DNA of 64,000 bases from Alphaproteobacteria bacterium (GCA_020632925.1 JACKER010000027.1:1-64000); one strand, 5' to 3'. Shown: positions 1 to 8,762, numbered from the stretch's first letter. Notes: generated by a model not told the origin, from the sequence alone. A program made the numbers and translations.

Positions 1-24
1 GGGTGTTCGGAATGCGCACCGGCC

Positions 25-360
25 TCACGGGGCCGAGAGGGAGACCGCACCCTCCGGGCACGCCACCACGCACAGCCCGCACGCCTTGCACGCGTCGGCG
101 CGGGGCAGGTGGGCCGTCTTCTTGCCGTGGACCCACAGCTTGAGGCGAGTGAGCATCGGCAGCGACGCATAGACCCCCTCGTCGATCGGTCCGACCTCGA
201 ACACCTGGTACGGGCAGACCACCACGCAGTCGCCCTTCCCCTCGCAGCGGTGCACGTCGACCGCCACCTTCCAGACCCCGGCATCCGCGCGGCACACCTC
301 ACCCGGCCGATCGGGGTGCGCCGAGGCCCGGCGGACCTTCTCCACGTCCGATTCCCGCAT
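25..360 (-). CDS. Two-cluster bacterial ferredoxin (4Fe-4S/7Fe type)
   Basis: A 111-residue small electron carrier, probably cytoplasmic. The C-terminal motif is a full CxxCxxCxxxCP (Cys91, 94, 97, 101). The other motif, CEGKGDCVVVCP (from Cys39), has Lys42 where the second Cys of a 4Fe-4S motif normally sits, so one site may carry a 3Fe-4S cluster as in 7Fe ferredoxins (inference). The start at 360 is chosen because GGAGG lies just upstream; a GTG at 399 would add 13 residues but has no ribosome binding site. A spacer of about 40 residues between the two motifs includes a basic stretch. No redox partner gene is adjacent; the divergent neighbour is a GST-family gene. Confidence 0.85.
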   Translation of the reverse strand: MRESDVEKVRRASAHPDRPGEVCRADAGVWKVAVDVHRCEGKGDCVVVCPYQVFEVGPIDEGVYASLPMLTRLKLWVHGKKTAHLPRADACKACGLCVVACPEGAVSLSAP

Positions 361-440
361 CCATGCCTCCGTCCAGCTTCGAACGCGCGGATCGCCCACG
401 GTCGGCCACGTCGTCGTAGGGTACGCGCCGGGAGGGCGAG

Positions 441-1049
441 ATGGAGTCCGTGGAGCTTTACGGGTTCGGGGACGTCGATCGGAGCGGAAAGGTGCGCTGG
501 GTGGCCCACGAGCTCGGTCTGACCGTCGAGGAGCGGCGGGTGGGCTTCGGCGAGCACCGCCAGCCGCCCTACACCGGCATGAACCCGCTGGCCCAGATCC
601 CCACGGTCCGCTTCCGGGGCCGGATCCTGACCGAGAGCACGGCGATCTGCCACACGCTCGCCGAGTCCTTCGACACCCCCAAGCTCTGGGTCGGGCGTGG
701 CGAACCGGAGCGCGAGGCGTACCTGTACTGGCTGGCCGTGTTCGGCGAGACCTTCGAGGGGCGGCTCGTGGAGTGCGCGGTGAGCCGGGCGGGCATCCTC
801 GGGCCGGAGGTGTTCGCCATCCACGAGCGGGCGCTGCGCTTCAAGCTCGGTGCCATCGCGCCGCTGCTCCCGTCGGAGGGCTTCCTGTGCGGACCCACGT
901 TCACCCTCGCCGATGTCCTCGGGGGGTACTCGCTGCGGCTCGCCGTGCAGTGCGAGCTCGTCGACGCCGCGCTCGCCATGCCGTACCTCGACCGGTGCCG
1001 CGTGCGGCCCGCGGCCGTCGCCAGCCGGATCTTCGCGTCCCTGGGCTGA
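441..1049 (+). CDS. Glutathione S-transferase family protein
   Basis: A 202-residue protein with the usual GST length. The N-terminal thioredoxin-like half begins with a short beta strand (VELYGF) and a Ser-containing helix start (DRSGKVRW), and has the cis-Pro region NPLAQIPTV followed by LTESTAICHTLAE, which matches the GST glutathione-binding layout. The C-terminal half is helical and contains the GST_C-like stretch FLCGPTFTLADVLGGY. A strong GGAGGG precedes the ATG. The substrate cannot be inferred. It is divergent from the ferredoxin gene and convergent with the DUF3616 lipoprotein gene, ending only 3 bp from it. Confidence 0.88.
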   Translation: MESVELYGFGDVDRSGKVRWVAHELGLTVEERRVGFGEHRQPPYTGMNPLAQIPTVRFRGRILTESTAICHTLAESFDTPKLWVGRGEPEREAYLYWLAVFGETFEGRLVECAVSRAGILGPEVFAIHERALRFKLGAIAPLLPSEGFLCGPTFTLADVLGGYSLRLAVQCELVDAALAMPYLDRCRVRPAAVASRIFASLG

Positions 1050-1052
1050 GGC

Positions 1053-2033
1053 CTACGGGAGGGAGGCGGTGCGGGCGCGCCGCTGGTCCCGCGGGAGGTC
1101 CTTGCACGGCGTCCCGTCGATCTCGCGGCGCCCGTCGTCGGACACGACCCACCACCGGTCGCCGATGCGCACCAGGCCCTCGGGGTTCAGGTCGCCGAAC
1201 GCGACCGGTACGGGCTCGGCAGGCAGGCGCTTGTCGTCGAAGCCCGCCCAGCGGAAGAGCGCGAAGCCGGGGTCCTGGTCCGATGGCCCTGCCACGATCA
1301 GCAGCGCGTCGCCCTCGCCGGTCCACTCCATCGCGCGGATGCCGCGTCCGTCGAGCGGTGCCCAGCGCGGACCGGTGAGCCGGAGCTCCCCGCCGGTGAG
1401 GAAGCCGTTCGGGTCGTCGATCCGCTCCACGAGCGCCTTGCCACCCGCGATCGGCGCGCGGAAGCCCACCAGCAGCCGTCCCTGCTCGTCCGTCGAGAGC
1501 CCTTCGATGGACAGGCCCGTCGGGTCCTTCGCGGTCTTGCCCTCGGTGTCTCCGACCACGTCGTAGAGCGGCGTCTGCTCGGACCCCTGGTCGACGAAGC
1601 CCGTCGCCACACCCACCAGCTCCGCCGCGACCCCGTCGCCCTCCTCCCGGAGCCGCAGGGCGAGCAGGCGCTGGCGTTCGGGCTTGCGGGTCGTGCCGTT
1701 GCCGGCGTCGTGCGAACCGATGACCCAGACCAGCCCGTCGGGCGTGGTCGTCATGCCCTCGAGATCCGCCTCCTTGCCCTCGAACAGCGGTGACAGGCGC
1801 TTCAGCTCGATGCGCGGCGCAGGGCGGAAGCCGTCCGTCGCGAACACGTGCAGCTCGTTGCGCTCGTCGTCCGCGACGACCAGGAAGCGGCCCACGACGA
1901 CGGCGGCGGAGGCGTCGCACACGCCCACCAGATCCGGACCCGGCGACACGGGCGTGACGCGGCGCTCCAGGGGTGTGGGTGCCGGCGGCGTGGGAGGGGA
2001 GCCGCAGGCCAGGAGCGGCAGCAGCGCGATCAC
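1053..2033 (-). CDS. DUF3616-type beta-propeller lipoprotein
   Basis: A 326-residue predicted lipoprotein. The very short signal MIALLPLLAC gives a lipobox Cys10, followed by a Pro/Thr-rich linker. The remainder reads like the DUF3616 family: repeated strand patterns with the motifs EADLEGM, GLSIEGLSTDEQGRLLVGFRAP and NPEGLVRIGDRWWVVSDDG, suggesting a beta-propeller. The role is unknown. The GTG start overlaps the TGA of the upstream cytochrome-like gene (GTGA), so the two are probably translationally coupled. Family assignment is from memory of these motifs. Confidence 0.75.
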   Translation of the reverse strand: MIALLPLLACGSPPTPPAPTPLERRVTPVSPGPDLVGVCDASAAVVVGRFLVVADDERNELHVFATDGFRPAPRIELKRLSPLFEGKEADLEGMTTTPDGLVWVIGSHDAGNGTTRKPERQRLLALRLREEGDGVAAELVGVATGFVDQGSEQTPLYDVVGDTEGKTAKDPTGLSIEGLSTDEQGRLLVGFRAPIAGGKALVERIDDPNGFLTGGELRLTGPRWAPLDGRGIRAMEWTGEGDALLIVAGPSDQDPGFALFRWAGFDDKRLPAEPVPVAFGDLNPEGLVRIGDRWWVVSDDGRREIDGTPCKDLPRDQRRARTASLP

Positions 2034-2425
2034 TCCTGGGTCGCGCCGTCCGCGATCCAGTTCTTCACGATCTCGGTGGCCTCGTTGGCCAGGACGGAGG
2101 CGGGCGGCATCTTCGATCCGTTGCCCGGCGGCTGCATGTCGATGAGCTTGAGGTACAGCAGGGAGTTGTCGGGGTCTCCCGGCTCGACCAGGTTCATGGC
2201 GCCGTTGCTCGACTGGACGCTGACGAGGGCGCCGTAGGGGTCGGTCTCGAGGTCCAGCTGACCGAAGGCGGCGGTCGCGCCGTGGCAGTCCAGGCAGTAG
2301 TCGTCGAAGACCTCCTGGACGCCGTCCCAGCCCTCGGTGGTCAGCGGCACGAACGGCGGCTCGCCGAAGATGTTGTCGTCACAGGCCGCGATCAGCAGCA
2401 GACCGCAGATGGTCCAGCGATGCAT
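2030..2425 (-). CDS. Cytochrome c-like (planctomycete-type) lipoprotein
   Basis: About 131 residues from the ATG at 2425. The signal MHRWTICGLLLIAACDD ends in a lipobox (IAAC). A single haem-binding motif CLDCH follows in the context VFDDYCLDCHGATAAFG, and later LVEPGDPDNSLLYLKL and GSKMPP, the pattern of planctomycete cytochrome C-type domains, where a downstream Met can be the sixth ligand. It probably acts in the periplasm, anchored to a membrane. A longer start at 2473 would run into the upstream hydrolase gene and lacks reason. Its stop overlaps the start of the DUF3616 gene, implying a shared transcript. Confidence 0.82.
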   Translation of the reverse strand: MHRWTICGLLLIAACDDNIFGEPPFVPLTTEGWDGVQEVFDDYCLDCHGATAAFGQLDLETDPYGALVSVQSSNGAMNLVEPGDPDNSLLYLKLIDMQPPGNGSKMPPASVLANEATEIVKNWIADGATQE

Positions 2426-2439
2426 GCTCCCCCCGGCGC

Positions 2440-3492
2440 TCATCGTACCCCAGCCGACCAGGCGCGGCGGCACGCGGCGCTGATGACGTCGACGGCGGCG
2501 GACGCGGACCCGAGGCTGTCCATGTTCAGGAACCCGTGGATCTGGCCGGGCATGCGGTGCTCGTCGACCGGGACGCCGGCCTCCCGGAGGCGCGCCGCGT
2601 AGGCCTCGCCCTCGTCGCGGAGGGGGTCGAAGCCGGCGGTGACCATGATCGCGGGCGCCAGACCGGAGAGGTCGGGCTCGAGGAACACGCTGGCGCGCGG
2701 ATCCTCGACCGGTGCGCCGTAGAGTCCCAGGTAGAAGTCCATCATCGCGTGCGTGAGCACGAACCCGTTGCCGAACCGGTGGTAGCTGTCGGTCTGCTGG
2801 CGCAGGTCGGTGGCCGGGTAGATCAGGAGCTGGAACTCGGGCTGGGGCTCGCCCTCGTCACGCAAGCGCAGGCACGCCGCCGCGGACAGGTTGCCGCCCG
2901 CCGAGTCGCCGCCGATCGCGATGCGGCCCGGGAGCACGCCGAGCCCCTCCTCTTGCTGACGCGCCCAGCGCAGAACGGCCAGGACGTCGTCGAGGCCCTG
3001 GGGGAACGGAGCCTCCGGCGCGAGGCCATAGTCCACGGAGAGCACGATCTGGTCGCCGTCGACGGCCAGCCGGCGCGCCGCGCGGTCGTGCGAGCGCAGG
3101 TCACCGACGACCCAGCCGCCGCCGTGCAGGAAGATCAGGAGGGGGCGATCGCCCTCGGTCTTCGGATCGTAGGCGCGGACGCGGATCGGGCCGCGCGGAC
3201 CCGGGACCGTGAGATCGTGCAGCGACGCGACCGGTCGCTCGGGCCCCTCCACGACGCCGATGCCGTGCATGAGCCTGCGGCGGGCCTGAGCCGGCGTGAG
3301 CCCATCGACGTCCATGCGGTCGATGCGCTCGAGCCGGCAGAGGAGCGCCACGTCGCGCTCGAGCCGGTCGCCGCGGTCGTTGACCACCGCCTTGCCCCGC
3401 ACGAGGCGATGGAACGGCTCGGGGAGGCGTTGGAGCGCACGGAGGAGGGCGGCCATCCGGCGCGCGCGGGGTCGTGGTTCGAGGTCGTCCAT
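2440..3492 (-). CDS. Alpha/beta hydrolase, hormone-sensitive-lipase type
   Basis: A 350-residue esterase/lipase-like enzyme of the HSL (family IV) group. It shows the oxyanion motif HGGGW (123-127), the nucleophile elbow GDSAGG (Ser197), the acid in FDPLRDEG (Asp289) and the catalytic His in GQIHGF (His319). The N-terminal ~90 residues form the usual cap. The substrate is unknown. The ATG at 3492 is preferred as the start. An ATG at 3543 is also in frame with a GAGGG upstream, but there the signal would lie inside the divergent upp gene and the two starts would overlap. It precedes the cytochrome-like lipoprotein gene with a 14-bp gap. Confidence 0.9.
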   Translation of the reverse strand: MDDLEPRPRARRMAALLRALQRLPEPFHRLVRGKAVVNDRGDRLERDVALLCRLERIDRMDVDGLTPAQARRRLMHGIGVVEGPERPVASLHDLTVPGPRGPIRVRAYDPKTEGDRPLLIFLHGGGWVVGDLRSHDRAARRLAVDGDQIVLSVDYGLAPEAPFPQGLDDVLAVLRWARQQEEGLGVLPGRIAIGGDSAGGNLSAAACLRLRDEGEPQPEFQLLIYPATDLRQQTDSYHRFGNGFVLTHAMMDFYLGLYGAPVEDPRASVFLEPDLSGLAPAIMVTAGFDPLRDEGEAYAARLREAGVPVDEHRMPGQIHGFLNMDSLGSASAAVDVISAACRRAWSAGVR

Positions 3493-3541
3493 GGCTCGAC
3501 CGACATAGCTCGCCCCGATACGTCCGGCCCCGGAGGTCGCC

Positions 3542-4171
3542 ATGCTGTCCCTCGTGGTCGTCGATCACCCGCTGGTCCAGCACAAGCTGACGTTGATGCG
3601 GCAGAAGCACACCGACAGCGCCACCTTCCGGATGCTGCTCGGAGAGATCGCGCTGTTGCTCGCCTACGAGCTGACGCGCGAGCTCAAGACGGAGCCGATC
3701 GCGATCGAGACGCCGATCGCCCCGATGCAGGCGCCGGTGCTCGCTGGGGAGCCGCCCGCCCTGATCTCGATCCTGCGCGCGGGGAACGGGCTGCTGGAGG
3801 GGGTCCTGAAGCTGATCCCGACGGCGGCGGTGGGGCACGTCGGGCTGTACCGCGACCCGCAGACCCTCGAGCCGGTGCAGTACTACTTCAAGGTGCCGGC
3901 GAAGCTCGACCAGCGGGCCGTGCTGGTGGTGGACCCGATGCTCGCGACGGGGCACTCCGCGATCGCGGCGGTGACCCGGCTCAAGGAGAAGGGGGCGCGG
4001 GACCTCCGGTTCCTCTGCCTGCTGTCGGCGCCCGAGGGGATCGCGGCGTTCCAGGCGGCGCACCCGGACGTGCCGATCGTGACCGCGGCCATCGACGAGC
4101 GGCTCAACGACCACGGGTACATCGTGCCCGGGCTCGGGGACGCCGGCGACCGGATGTACGGCACCCGGTAG
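3542..4171 (+). CDS. upp: Uracil phosphoribosyltransferase
   Basis: A 209-residue enzyme of pyrimidine salvage: uracil plus PRPP gives UMP and pyrophosphate in the cytoplasm. Typical Upp features are SILRAGNGLLEGVL (79-92), the PRPP-binding loop VLVVDPMLATGHSA (127-140) and the C-terminal uracil-binding region YIVPGLGDAGDRMYGT. Length matches the family. GGAGG lies upstream of the ATG. Its start overlaps or abuts the start region of the divergent hydrolase gene, so any promoter must lie within one of the two genes. It is convergent with the aminotransferase gene. Confidence 0.95.
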   Translation: MLSLVVVDHPLVQHKLTLMRQKHTDSATFRMLLGEIALLLAYELTRELKTEPIAIETPIAPMQAPVLAGEPPALISILRAGNGLLEGVLKLIPTAAVGHVGLYRDPQTLEPVQYYFKVPAKLDQRAVLVVDPMLATGHSAIAAVTRLKEKGARDLRFLCLLSAPEGIAAFQAAHPDVPIVTAAIDERLNDHGYIVPGLGDAGDRMYGTR

Positions 4172-4185
4172 GGCGTTCGGTCGGG

Positions 4186-5481
4186 TCAGCCGCGGCGCTC
4201 GATCTCCTCGCAGATCACGGTCAGTGCGCCGTCGAGCACGTCCTGTTCGATGTTCAGCGGGCAGAGCACGCGGATCACGTTGGCGTGGACCCCGCAACCG
4301 ATGACGAGCACGCCCCGCTCGTGGCAGGCCGCCAGCACGGCCGCGGTGGTCGCGGTGGCCGGCTTGCGCGGGTCGCCGCCTTCGCAGAGCTCGATCGCCA
4401 TCATCGCGCCCATCCCGCGCACGTCCGCCACCAGCGGCGTCTTCTCCGCCAGCGCGCCGAAGCGGGCTCGGATCCGCGCTCCCAGGACCTTCGCGCGCCC
4501 GGACAGGTCGTCCTGCTCCATGACCGAGAGCGTCGCGAGCGCGGAGGCGCACGCCACCGGGTTGCCCCCGTACGTCCCGCCGATCGTGCCGGGGACGGCG
4601 GCGTCCATGACCTCCGCCCTGCCGAGGACCGCGGAGATCGGCAGCCCGCCACCCATCGCCTTGGCCCAGGTCGACAGGTCGGGCACCACGCCCAGCTGCT
4701 GGTAGGCGCCCCAGCTCCCCGTGCGGCAGAAGCCCGTCTGGACCTCGTCGAGGATCAGCAGCACCCCGTGCCGGTCGCACAGGTCCCGCACTCCGCGGAG
4801 CCACGCCGCGGGCACCGGCAGGAAGCCGCCCTCGCCGAGCACCGGTTCGACCAGGATCGCCGCCAGGTCCTTCGCAGCGACCGAGGTGGACAGGGCTTCC
4901 TCGAGGCGGTGCAGCTCGCGGGCGACGAAGGCCTCCTCCGACAGCCCATCGCCGTCGTGGAAGCGATCGGGGAAGGGGATGCGGTAGATCTCGGGGGCGA
5001 ACGGCCCGCAGCCCGCCTTGTACCCCGTCTTCGAGGTCAGGCTCATGCCGAGCAGGGTGCGCCCGTGGAACGCCCCGGTGAAGCAGAGGATGCCGGAGCG
5101 ACCGGTCGCCTGGCGGGCGATCTTCACCGCGTTCTCGACGGCCTCGGCGCCCGAGTTCACGAGCATCGCCTTCGTCGGTCCACCGTGCGGCAGCAGCGCG
5201 ACCAGCCGCTCGCACAGCGCCACGTAGGGCTCGTAGGTCGCGATGTGGATGCAGGTGTGCTGGAGGCGCCGGGCCTGCACCACGATGGCCTCGATCACCT
5301 CCGGGTGCGAGTGACCGACGCTCATCACGCCGATCCCGCCGACCAGATCGACGTACTTGCGTCCGTGGGGGTCGACGAGGTGCGCCCCCTCGCCGCGGTC
5401 CACGACGACGGTCGAAGCTCGCGGGATGCCCCTCGGCATCACCGCCGCGCGGCGCGTCAGCAGGTCCTGCTCGTCGGTCAT
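4186..5481 (-). CDS. gabT: Class III PLP aminotransferase, GabT-like
   Basis: A 431-residue fold-type I aminotransferase. NSGAEAVENAVK (109-120) and FHGRT (138-142) bind PLP phosphate and the ring, DEVQTG (245-250) supplies the Asp that pairs with the pyridine nitrogen, and WAKAMGGG places the Schiff-base Lys at 274. The motif IGGTYGGNPVACASALA is typical of 4-aminobutyrate aminotransferases, which transfer the amino group of GABA (or 5-aminovalerate) to 2-oxoglutarate. Substrate choice is inferred. The ATG at 5481 has GGAGGG before it; the in-frame Met 10 codons upstream does not. No succinate-semialdehyde dehydrogenase gene is next to it. Confidence 0.87.
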   Translation of the reverse strand: MTDEQDLLTRRAAVMPRGIPRASTVVVDRGEGAHLVDPHGRKYVDLVGGIGVMSVGHSHPEVIEAIVVQARRLQHTCIHIATYEPYVALCERLVALLPHGGPTKAMLVNSGAEAVENAVKIARQATGRSGILCFTGAFHGRTLLGMSLTSKTGYKAGCGPFAPEIYRIPFPDRFHDGDGLSEEAFVARELHRLEEALSTSVAAKDLAAILVEPVLGEGGFLPVPAAWLRGVRDLCDRHGVLLILDEVQTGFCRTGSWGAYQQLGVVPDLSTWAKAMGGGLPISAVLGRAEVMDAAVPGTIGGTYGGNPVACASALATLSVMEQDDLSGRAKVLGARIRARFGALAEKTPLVADVRGMGAMMAIELCEGGDPRKPATATTAAVLAACHERGVLVIGCGVHANVIRVLCPLNIEQDVLDGALTVICEEIERRG

Positions 5482-5512
5482 CGGGCCCTCCGGAGGCCCG
5501 GGAGCGTACACC

Positions 5513-7327
5513 TCAGCGGACCACCGGCGCGAGCCACGGCAGCTCCGGATCCTCGCGGGCGCGCGCCCGTCGAGCCCAGTCCGCGTCGGTCAGGCGCTCG
5601 AAGCCGTCGGTGATCACCTGGCGGGCGTCGAAGACCGGACCATAGAACGTGCCTGGTCCGTCGCAGGTCTGGACCTCCACCGCCATCCAGCGCGGCAGCC
5701 CGCTCGCGACGTGCAGCACGCGCCCGACGGGTCGGCCGAGCTCGTCGGTGGGCTGCGTGTGGATGTCGGCGATCAGCAGATCAGGCGCGTCGGCGTCGAG
5801 GTGGGTGGGGAACAGTCGCGGATACCACCCCGCCACGTCGACGGTGACCGAGGTGCACCCCGCGTCGACCGTCTCCTGGCGGACGGCTTGGCGCACGAAG
5901 GCGAGCTGGTCGCGGTCGAACGGCTCCCCGGCGCGCTCTCGTTCGGCCATGCCCCGGAGGATGCCGGAGGCGTGGACCAGCTCGAGCTGGGGCGCCTCGA
6001 GCCGGTCGCGCACCTCGGGATCGAGCGGCAGCGTCCGCACGAGCGTCGCCGCCTGGTCCCCGAACGCGCCCGTCGCCGCCCAGAACGCCGGGACCGGCTC
6101 CACCCAGGCGGACGGGAAGGCGCACATCTCCTTCGGCGTGCGCGGTTGGCGCGCGTACAGGATCGTGTCGTGGCGCAGCTCGGTCCACGACCCGAGCTGG
6201 GCGGCGAGCACGCGTCGCGACCACGCCTCGGACCGGGGCGCGGCGCTGCGGTCGGGGTCGGAGAGCGAACGCAGGGCCTGGAGCCAACGTCCCGTGAGCG
6301 AGCTCGTCCAGACCTCGGTGGGCAGCGCCTCCAGCCGGTCGTGGACCGTGTCGAGCGCGGTGGCGTGGTCGCCCTCGGGGGCGAGCAGCGCGCGGGCGGT
6401 GGGGTTGCCCCACGCCCCCCAGCCGACATCGAGTGGATCGGGCATCCGACGATCGGGGACGGCGGGCAACACGACAGAGGAGAGCACGTCGCTACCAGGC
6501 ATCCACCGCTGCGCGAGGAGGGGCACGGTCACGACGCGTTGCCCCTCGAACACCTGCTCGCTGCCGATGCGTGCGACGGGGAGGCGCTCCAGGATCGTGG
6601 TCGCGGGCACGTCGGGGTCGAGCATCCCCGCCAGCGTGGCGGCGTCGGGGCCGTCCACCGGTCCCAGCAGGGCCCCCAGGACGCGCTCGATCTCGTCGAG
6701 CGGCTCCTTCGCGGCGCCCGACCGGAGCTCGGCGAGCGCGACGGCGGCCTCCCAGCCCTCCCGGGAGACGCGTCCGTCGGTGATCGGCTCGGGGCTGACC
6801 AGCGCGATCCAGGACATCGCCTGGAAGTAGCCTTCGAGGCCCTGCTTCACGTAGTGGCCGCGCGGTGTGAGCAGCGACAGGTCGACCTCGATGCGCTTTC
6901 CGAACAGCCCGACGTCCGCCGGCCCGGACGCGTCGTACGCGCGCTGCGCCAGCGGTGTGGAGGGCCGCCGATCGAGCAGGTCCCGGGCGACGAGGAGCCA
7001 GGCGATCACGTCGTCGTCGTCGGCCTCCGACAGCATGGCCTCGATGGCGGCGCGCAGGTCGGGCTCGAGGCGCTCCTTCTCCAGCGTGGCCAGGGTGTCG
7101 TCGAAGGTCCGGTGCATGGCGTGCAGGACGGAGTCGGCGGTGACGAACACGGGCAGGTCACGCACGTAGATGTCCTCGTAGGCCTCGCCGAACGAGCGAT
7201 ACCGTCGGTCCGCCAGGATCACGACACCGTCGCGATGGAGCTGCTGGCGCTGCTCCTCGGTCGGTCGCCAGGTGTCGCGGTGCCCGCGCTTGCCGGCGAG
7301 CGCGACCGTCGTGAGCCACCAGACCAT
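5513..7327 (-). CDS. DUF3160 family secreted protein
   Basis: A 604-residue protein starting MVWWLTTVALAGK, a very short secretion signal. The stretch VFVTADSVLHAMHRTFDDTL near the N-terminus and the C-terminal ADIHTQ...GRVLHVASG...MAVEVQTCDG...FERLTDADWARR match the DUF3160 family, large mostly helical bacterial envelope proteins of unknown function. The start at 7327 is fixed by GGAGG 5 bp upstream; 55 codons upstream in frame are open but not protein-like. It is 31 bp from the aminotransferase gene on the same strand, so co-transcription is possible but a functional link is not evident. Confidence 0.82.
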   Translation of the reverse strand: MVWWLTTVALAGKRGHRDTWRPTEEQRQQLHRDGVVILADRRYRSFGEAYEDIYVRDLPVFVTADSVLHAMHRTFDDTLATLEKERLEPDLRAAIEAMLSEADDDDVIAWLLVARDLLDRRPSTPLAQRAYDASGPADVGLFGKRIEVDLSLLTPRGHYVKQGLEGYFQAMSWIALVSPEPITDGRVSREGWEAAVALAELRSGAAKEPLDEIERVLGALLGPVDGPDAATLAGMLDPDVPATTILERLPVARIGSEQVFEGQRVVTVPLLAQRWMPGSDVLSSVVLPAVPDRRMPDPLDVGWGAWGNPTARALLAPEGDHATALDTVHDRLEALPTEVWTSSLTGRWLQALRSLSDPDRSAAPRSEAWSRRVLAAQLGSWTELRHDTILYARQPRTPKEMCAFPSAWVEPVPAFWAATGAFGDQAATLVRTLPLDPEVRDRLEAPQLELVHASGILRGMAERERAGEPFDRDQLAFVRQAVRQETVDAGCTSVTVDVAGWYPRLFPTHLDADAPDLLIADIHTQPTDELGRPVGRVLHVASGLPRWMAVEVQTCDGPGTFYGPVFDARQVITDGFERLTDADWARRARAREDPELPWLAPVVR

Positions 7328-7409
7328 CGGACCTCCCTCGAAGCGCGTAGCGCGAGGGTTGGAGGCGCTCCGGCCGGCGTTACGCCGTGTGACCGGGTAG
7401 AGGGGCGCG

Positions 7410-7895
7410 ATGTGGGCGATCCTGCTGGCCGCGTGCGGTCCCGCGCCAGACCCCGAGCCGGAGCCGTGCGTTCCCGCGACCGAGGCGGACATCCTCGAGC
7501 GGCGCGGCGAGTACTACGTGTGCCTGGACGAGCGTCTCGGCGGCTGCGGCGACGACGGGTACCCGCTGGGCTACGGCGCGTTCTATGCCGAGCGCTACCT
7601 GCTGGAGGTTCGCCCGGTGGTCAGCGAGGCGGGGCAGGCCTTCCTCGACGCGGTGAGCGTCTGCCTCCAGCAGGACATGGCCGCCTTCGCGACCGACGCG
7701 AGCACCTGCGACGAGGTCTGGGACCACGGGTTCTCGAGCCACCCCGACTGCTACGTCGCGTCCGGCTTCTGCGACGTGGACCTCGAGAGCCAGCTCGCGA
7801 TCGCGGACGCCGTCGAGCCCGAGGACACCGAGCTCCCAGAGCAGCAGGAGCAGGTGCTCGAGGTCGCGCTCCGCTGCCTCGAGGCTCGCCCGTAG
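7410..7895 (+). CDS. Cys-rich small lipoprotein, function unknown
   Basis: A 161-residue predicted lipoprotein with the ultra-short signal MWAILLAAC (lipid-bearing Cys9), then a PEPEP linker. The mature part has about nine more Cys, suggesting disulphides outside the cytoplasm (YYVCLDERLGGCGDDG, DASTCDEVWDHG, DCYVASGFCDVD). No known family is recognised. It lies divergent to the DUF3160 gene and stops 1 bp before the convergent GFA gene. Confidence 0.72.
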   Translation: MWAILLAACGPAPDPEPEPCVPATEADILERRGEYYVCLDERLGGCGDDGYPLGYGAFYAERYLLEVRPVVSEAGQAFLDAVSVCLQQDMAAFATDASTCDEVWDHGFSSHPDCYVASGFCDVDLESQLAIADAVEPEDTELPEQQEQVLEVALRCLEARP

Positions 7896-7896
7896 G

Positions 7897-8331
7897 TCAG
7901 TCGAGGTCGATGCGGTACAGCTTCATGACCTGCGCGCGGGTCAGCGTGCGACGCTCTCCCTCGTAGGCGAAGGCGGGAGGCTTGCAGTCGATGAAGATCT
8001 CCCGCGTCATCTCCATGCCGCTCGCGTCGTCGAGCAGGCCGATGGGTAGCTCGAGGTTGGCCGCCATCGGGCTGTCCGCCGTCACGCGGTACCACAGGCC
8101 CGTGCCGCAGCGCGTGCACCACGTGCGCTCTGCCCACGCCGACGACTGGATGCGGCCGATGTGCTCGGTGCCCTCGAAGGTGATCGTGTCGACGGGCACG
8201 CTCACGCCGAGGAAGGCCGAGCCCGTCCAGCGGCGGCACATCTCGCAGTGGCAGGCGCCGTAGTCCGTGCGCAGGTCGCGCACCGTGAAGCTCACCGCGC
8301 CGCACATGCAGCGTCCCGTCCGCGTGCTCAT
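7897..8331 (-). CDS. GFA-type (Mss4-like) zinc protein
   Basis: A 144-residue protein of the GFA family, named after glutathione-dependent formaldehyde-activating enzyme. It has the expected Cys set: CMCG (Cys8, Cys10), CHCEMC (27, 29, 32) and CTRCG (72, 75), with the phrase RRWTGSAF that follows the second set in this family. These Cys bind zinc and, in Gfa, a glutathione-derived substrate; most family members have unknown substrates. The ATG at 8331 is the only sensible start; a longer open frame upstream is antisense to the next gene. Confidence 0.88.
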   Translation of the reverse strand: MSTRTGRCMCGAVSFTVRDLRTDYGACHCEMCRRWTGSAFLGVSVPVDTITFEGTEHIGRIQSSAWAERTWCTRCGTGLWYRVTADSPMAANLELPIGLLDDASGMEMTREIFIDCKPPAFAYEGERRTLTRAQVMKLYRIDLD

Positions 8332-8367
8332 GGTCGTCGACCTCCCGGCGCACGGTATCCTGGCGCC

Positions 8368-8556
8368 ATGTCCCAGCCCGCGCCCCTCCGACTGCACCCG
8401 AGCGAGCTGAAGCGGCTCGAGAACCACTACACCGGCAACTGCTTCGGCTGCGAGCGGTGCGATTTCTACGGGCCCATCGTGGACGAGAAGCCCGGTGCGG
8501 TCGAAGCCTACGTCGCCTGGGCCCGCGAGCGCGGCGAGACGATCCGCACGAAGTAG
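8368..8556 (+). CDS. Small protein with CxxCxxC motif
   Basis: A 62-residue basic protein, MSQPAPLRLHPSEL..., with the motif NCFGCERCDFYGP around residues 24-34, which could bind zinc or another metal. It is divergent from the GFA gene with only 36 bp between the start codons, so the two probably share a regulatory region. No family was recognised. It is followed at once by a palindrome-bounded repeat element. Confidence 0.6.
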   Translation: MSQPAPLRLHPSELKRLENHYTGNCFGCERCDFYGPIVDEKPGAVEAYVAWARERGETIRTK

Positions 8557-8576
8557 CCCCCACGGCGGCGCTACAT

Positions 8577-8762
8577 AGGTGTCAGGACGTGATCGTTGAT
8601 CTTTTCTGGGCGCCTGCCGCTTCGCGGCACCGGCCTCCCTCCGGGGTCGGGCTTCGCCCTCCGTCCGCCTTCGGCGGGACCGGCCTGCGGCCGCCCTCCG
8701 GTCCTCCTGGCGCGGGTGTTCACCAGGCATGGGAAATGATCAATGATCAAGTCCTGACACCT
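8577..8762. repeat. Palindrome-bounded repeat element (solo copy)
   Basis: A 186-bp non-coding element. The left end (8577-8607) reads AGGTGTCAGGACGTGATC... and the right end (about 8729-8762) is its inverted counterpart ...AAGTCCTGACACCT. Between them lie several small GC hairpins, for example CGCCTTCGGCG-type and CCGCTTCGCGG-type sequences. The same 33-bp end sequence occurs six more times at 36901-37577. The layout fits a miniature mobile or REP-like element moved by a transposase encoded elsewhere (inference). Confidence 0.75.

Noticed and set aside
2536..5613. Plus-strand 1025-codon open frame
   Set aside because: Runs antisense or out of frame across the hydrolase, upp and aminotransferase genes, all of which have catalytic motifs.
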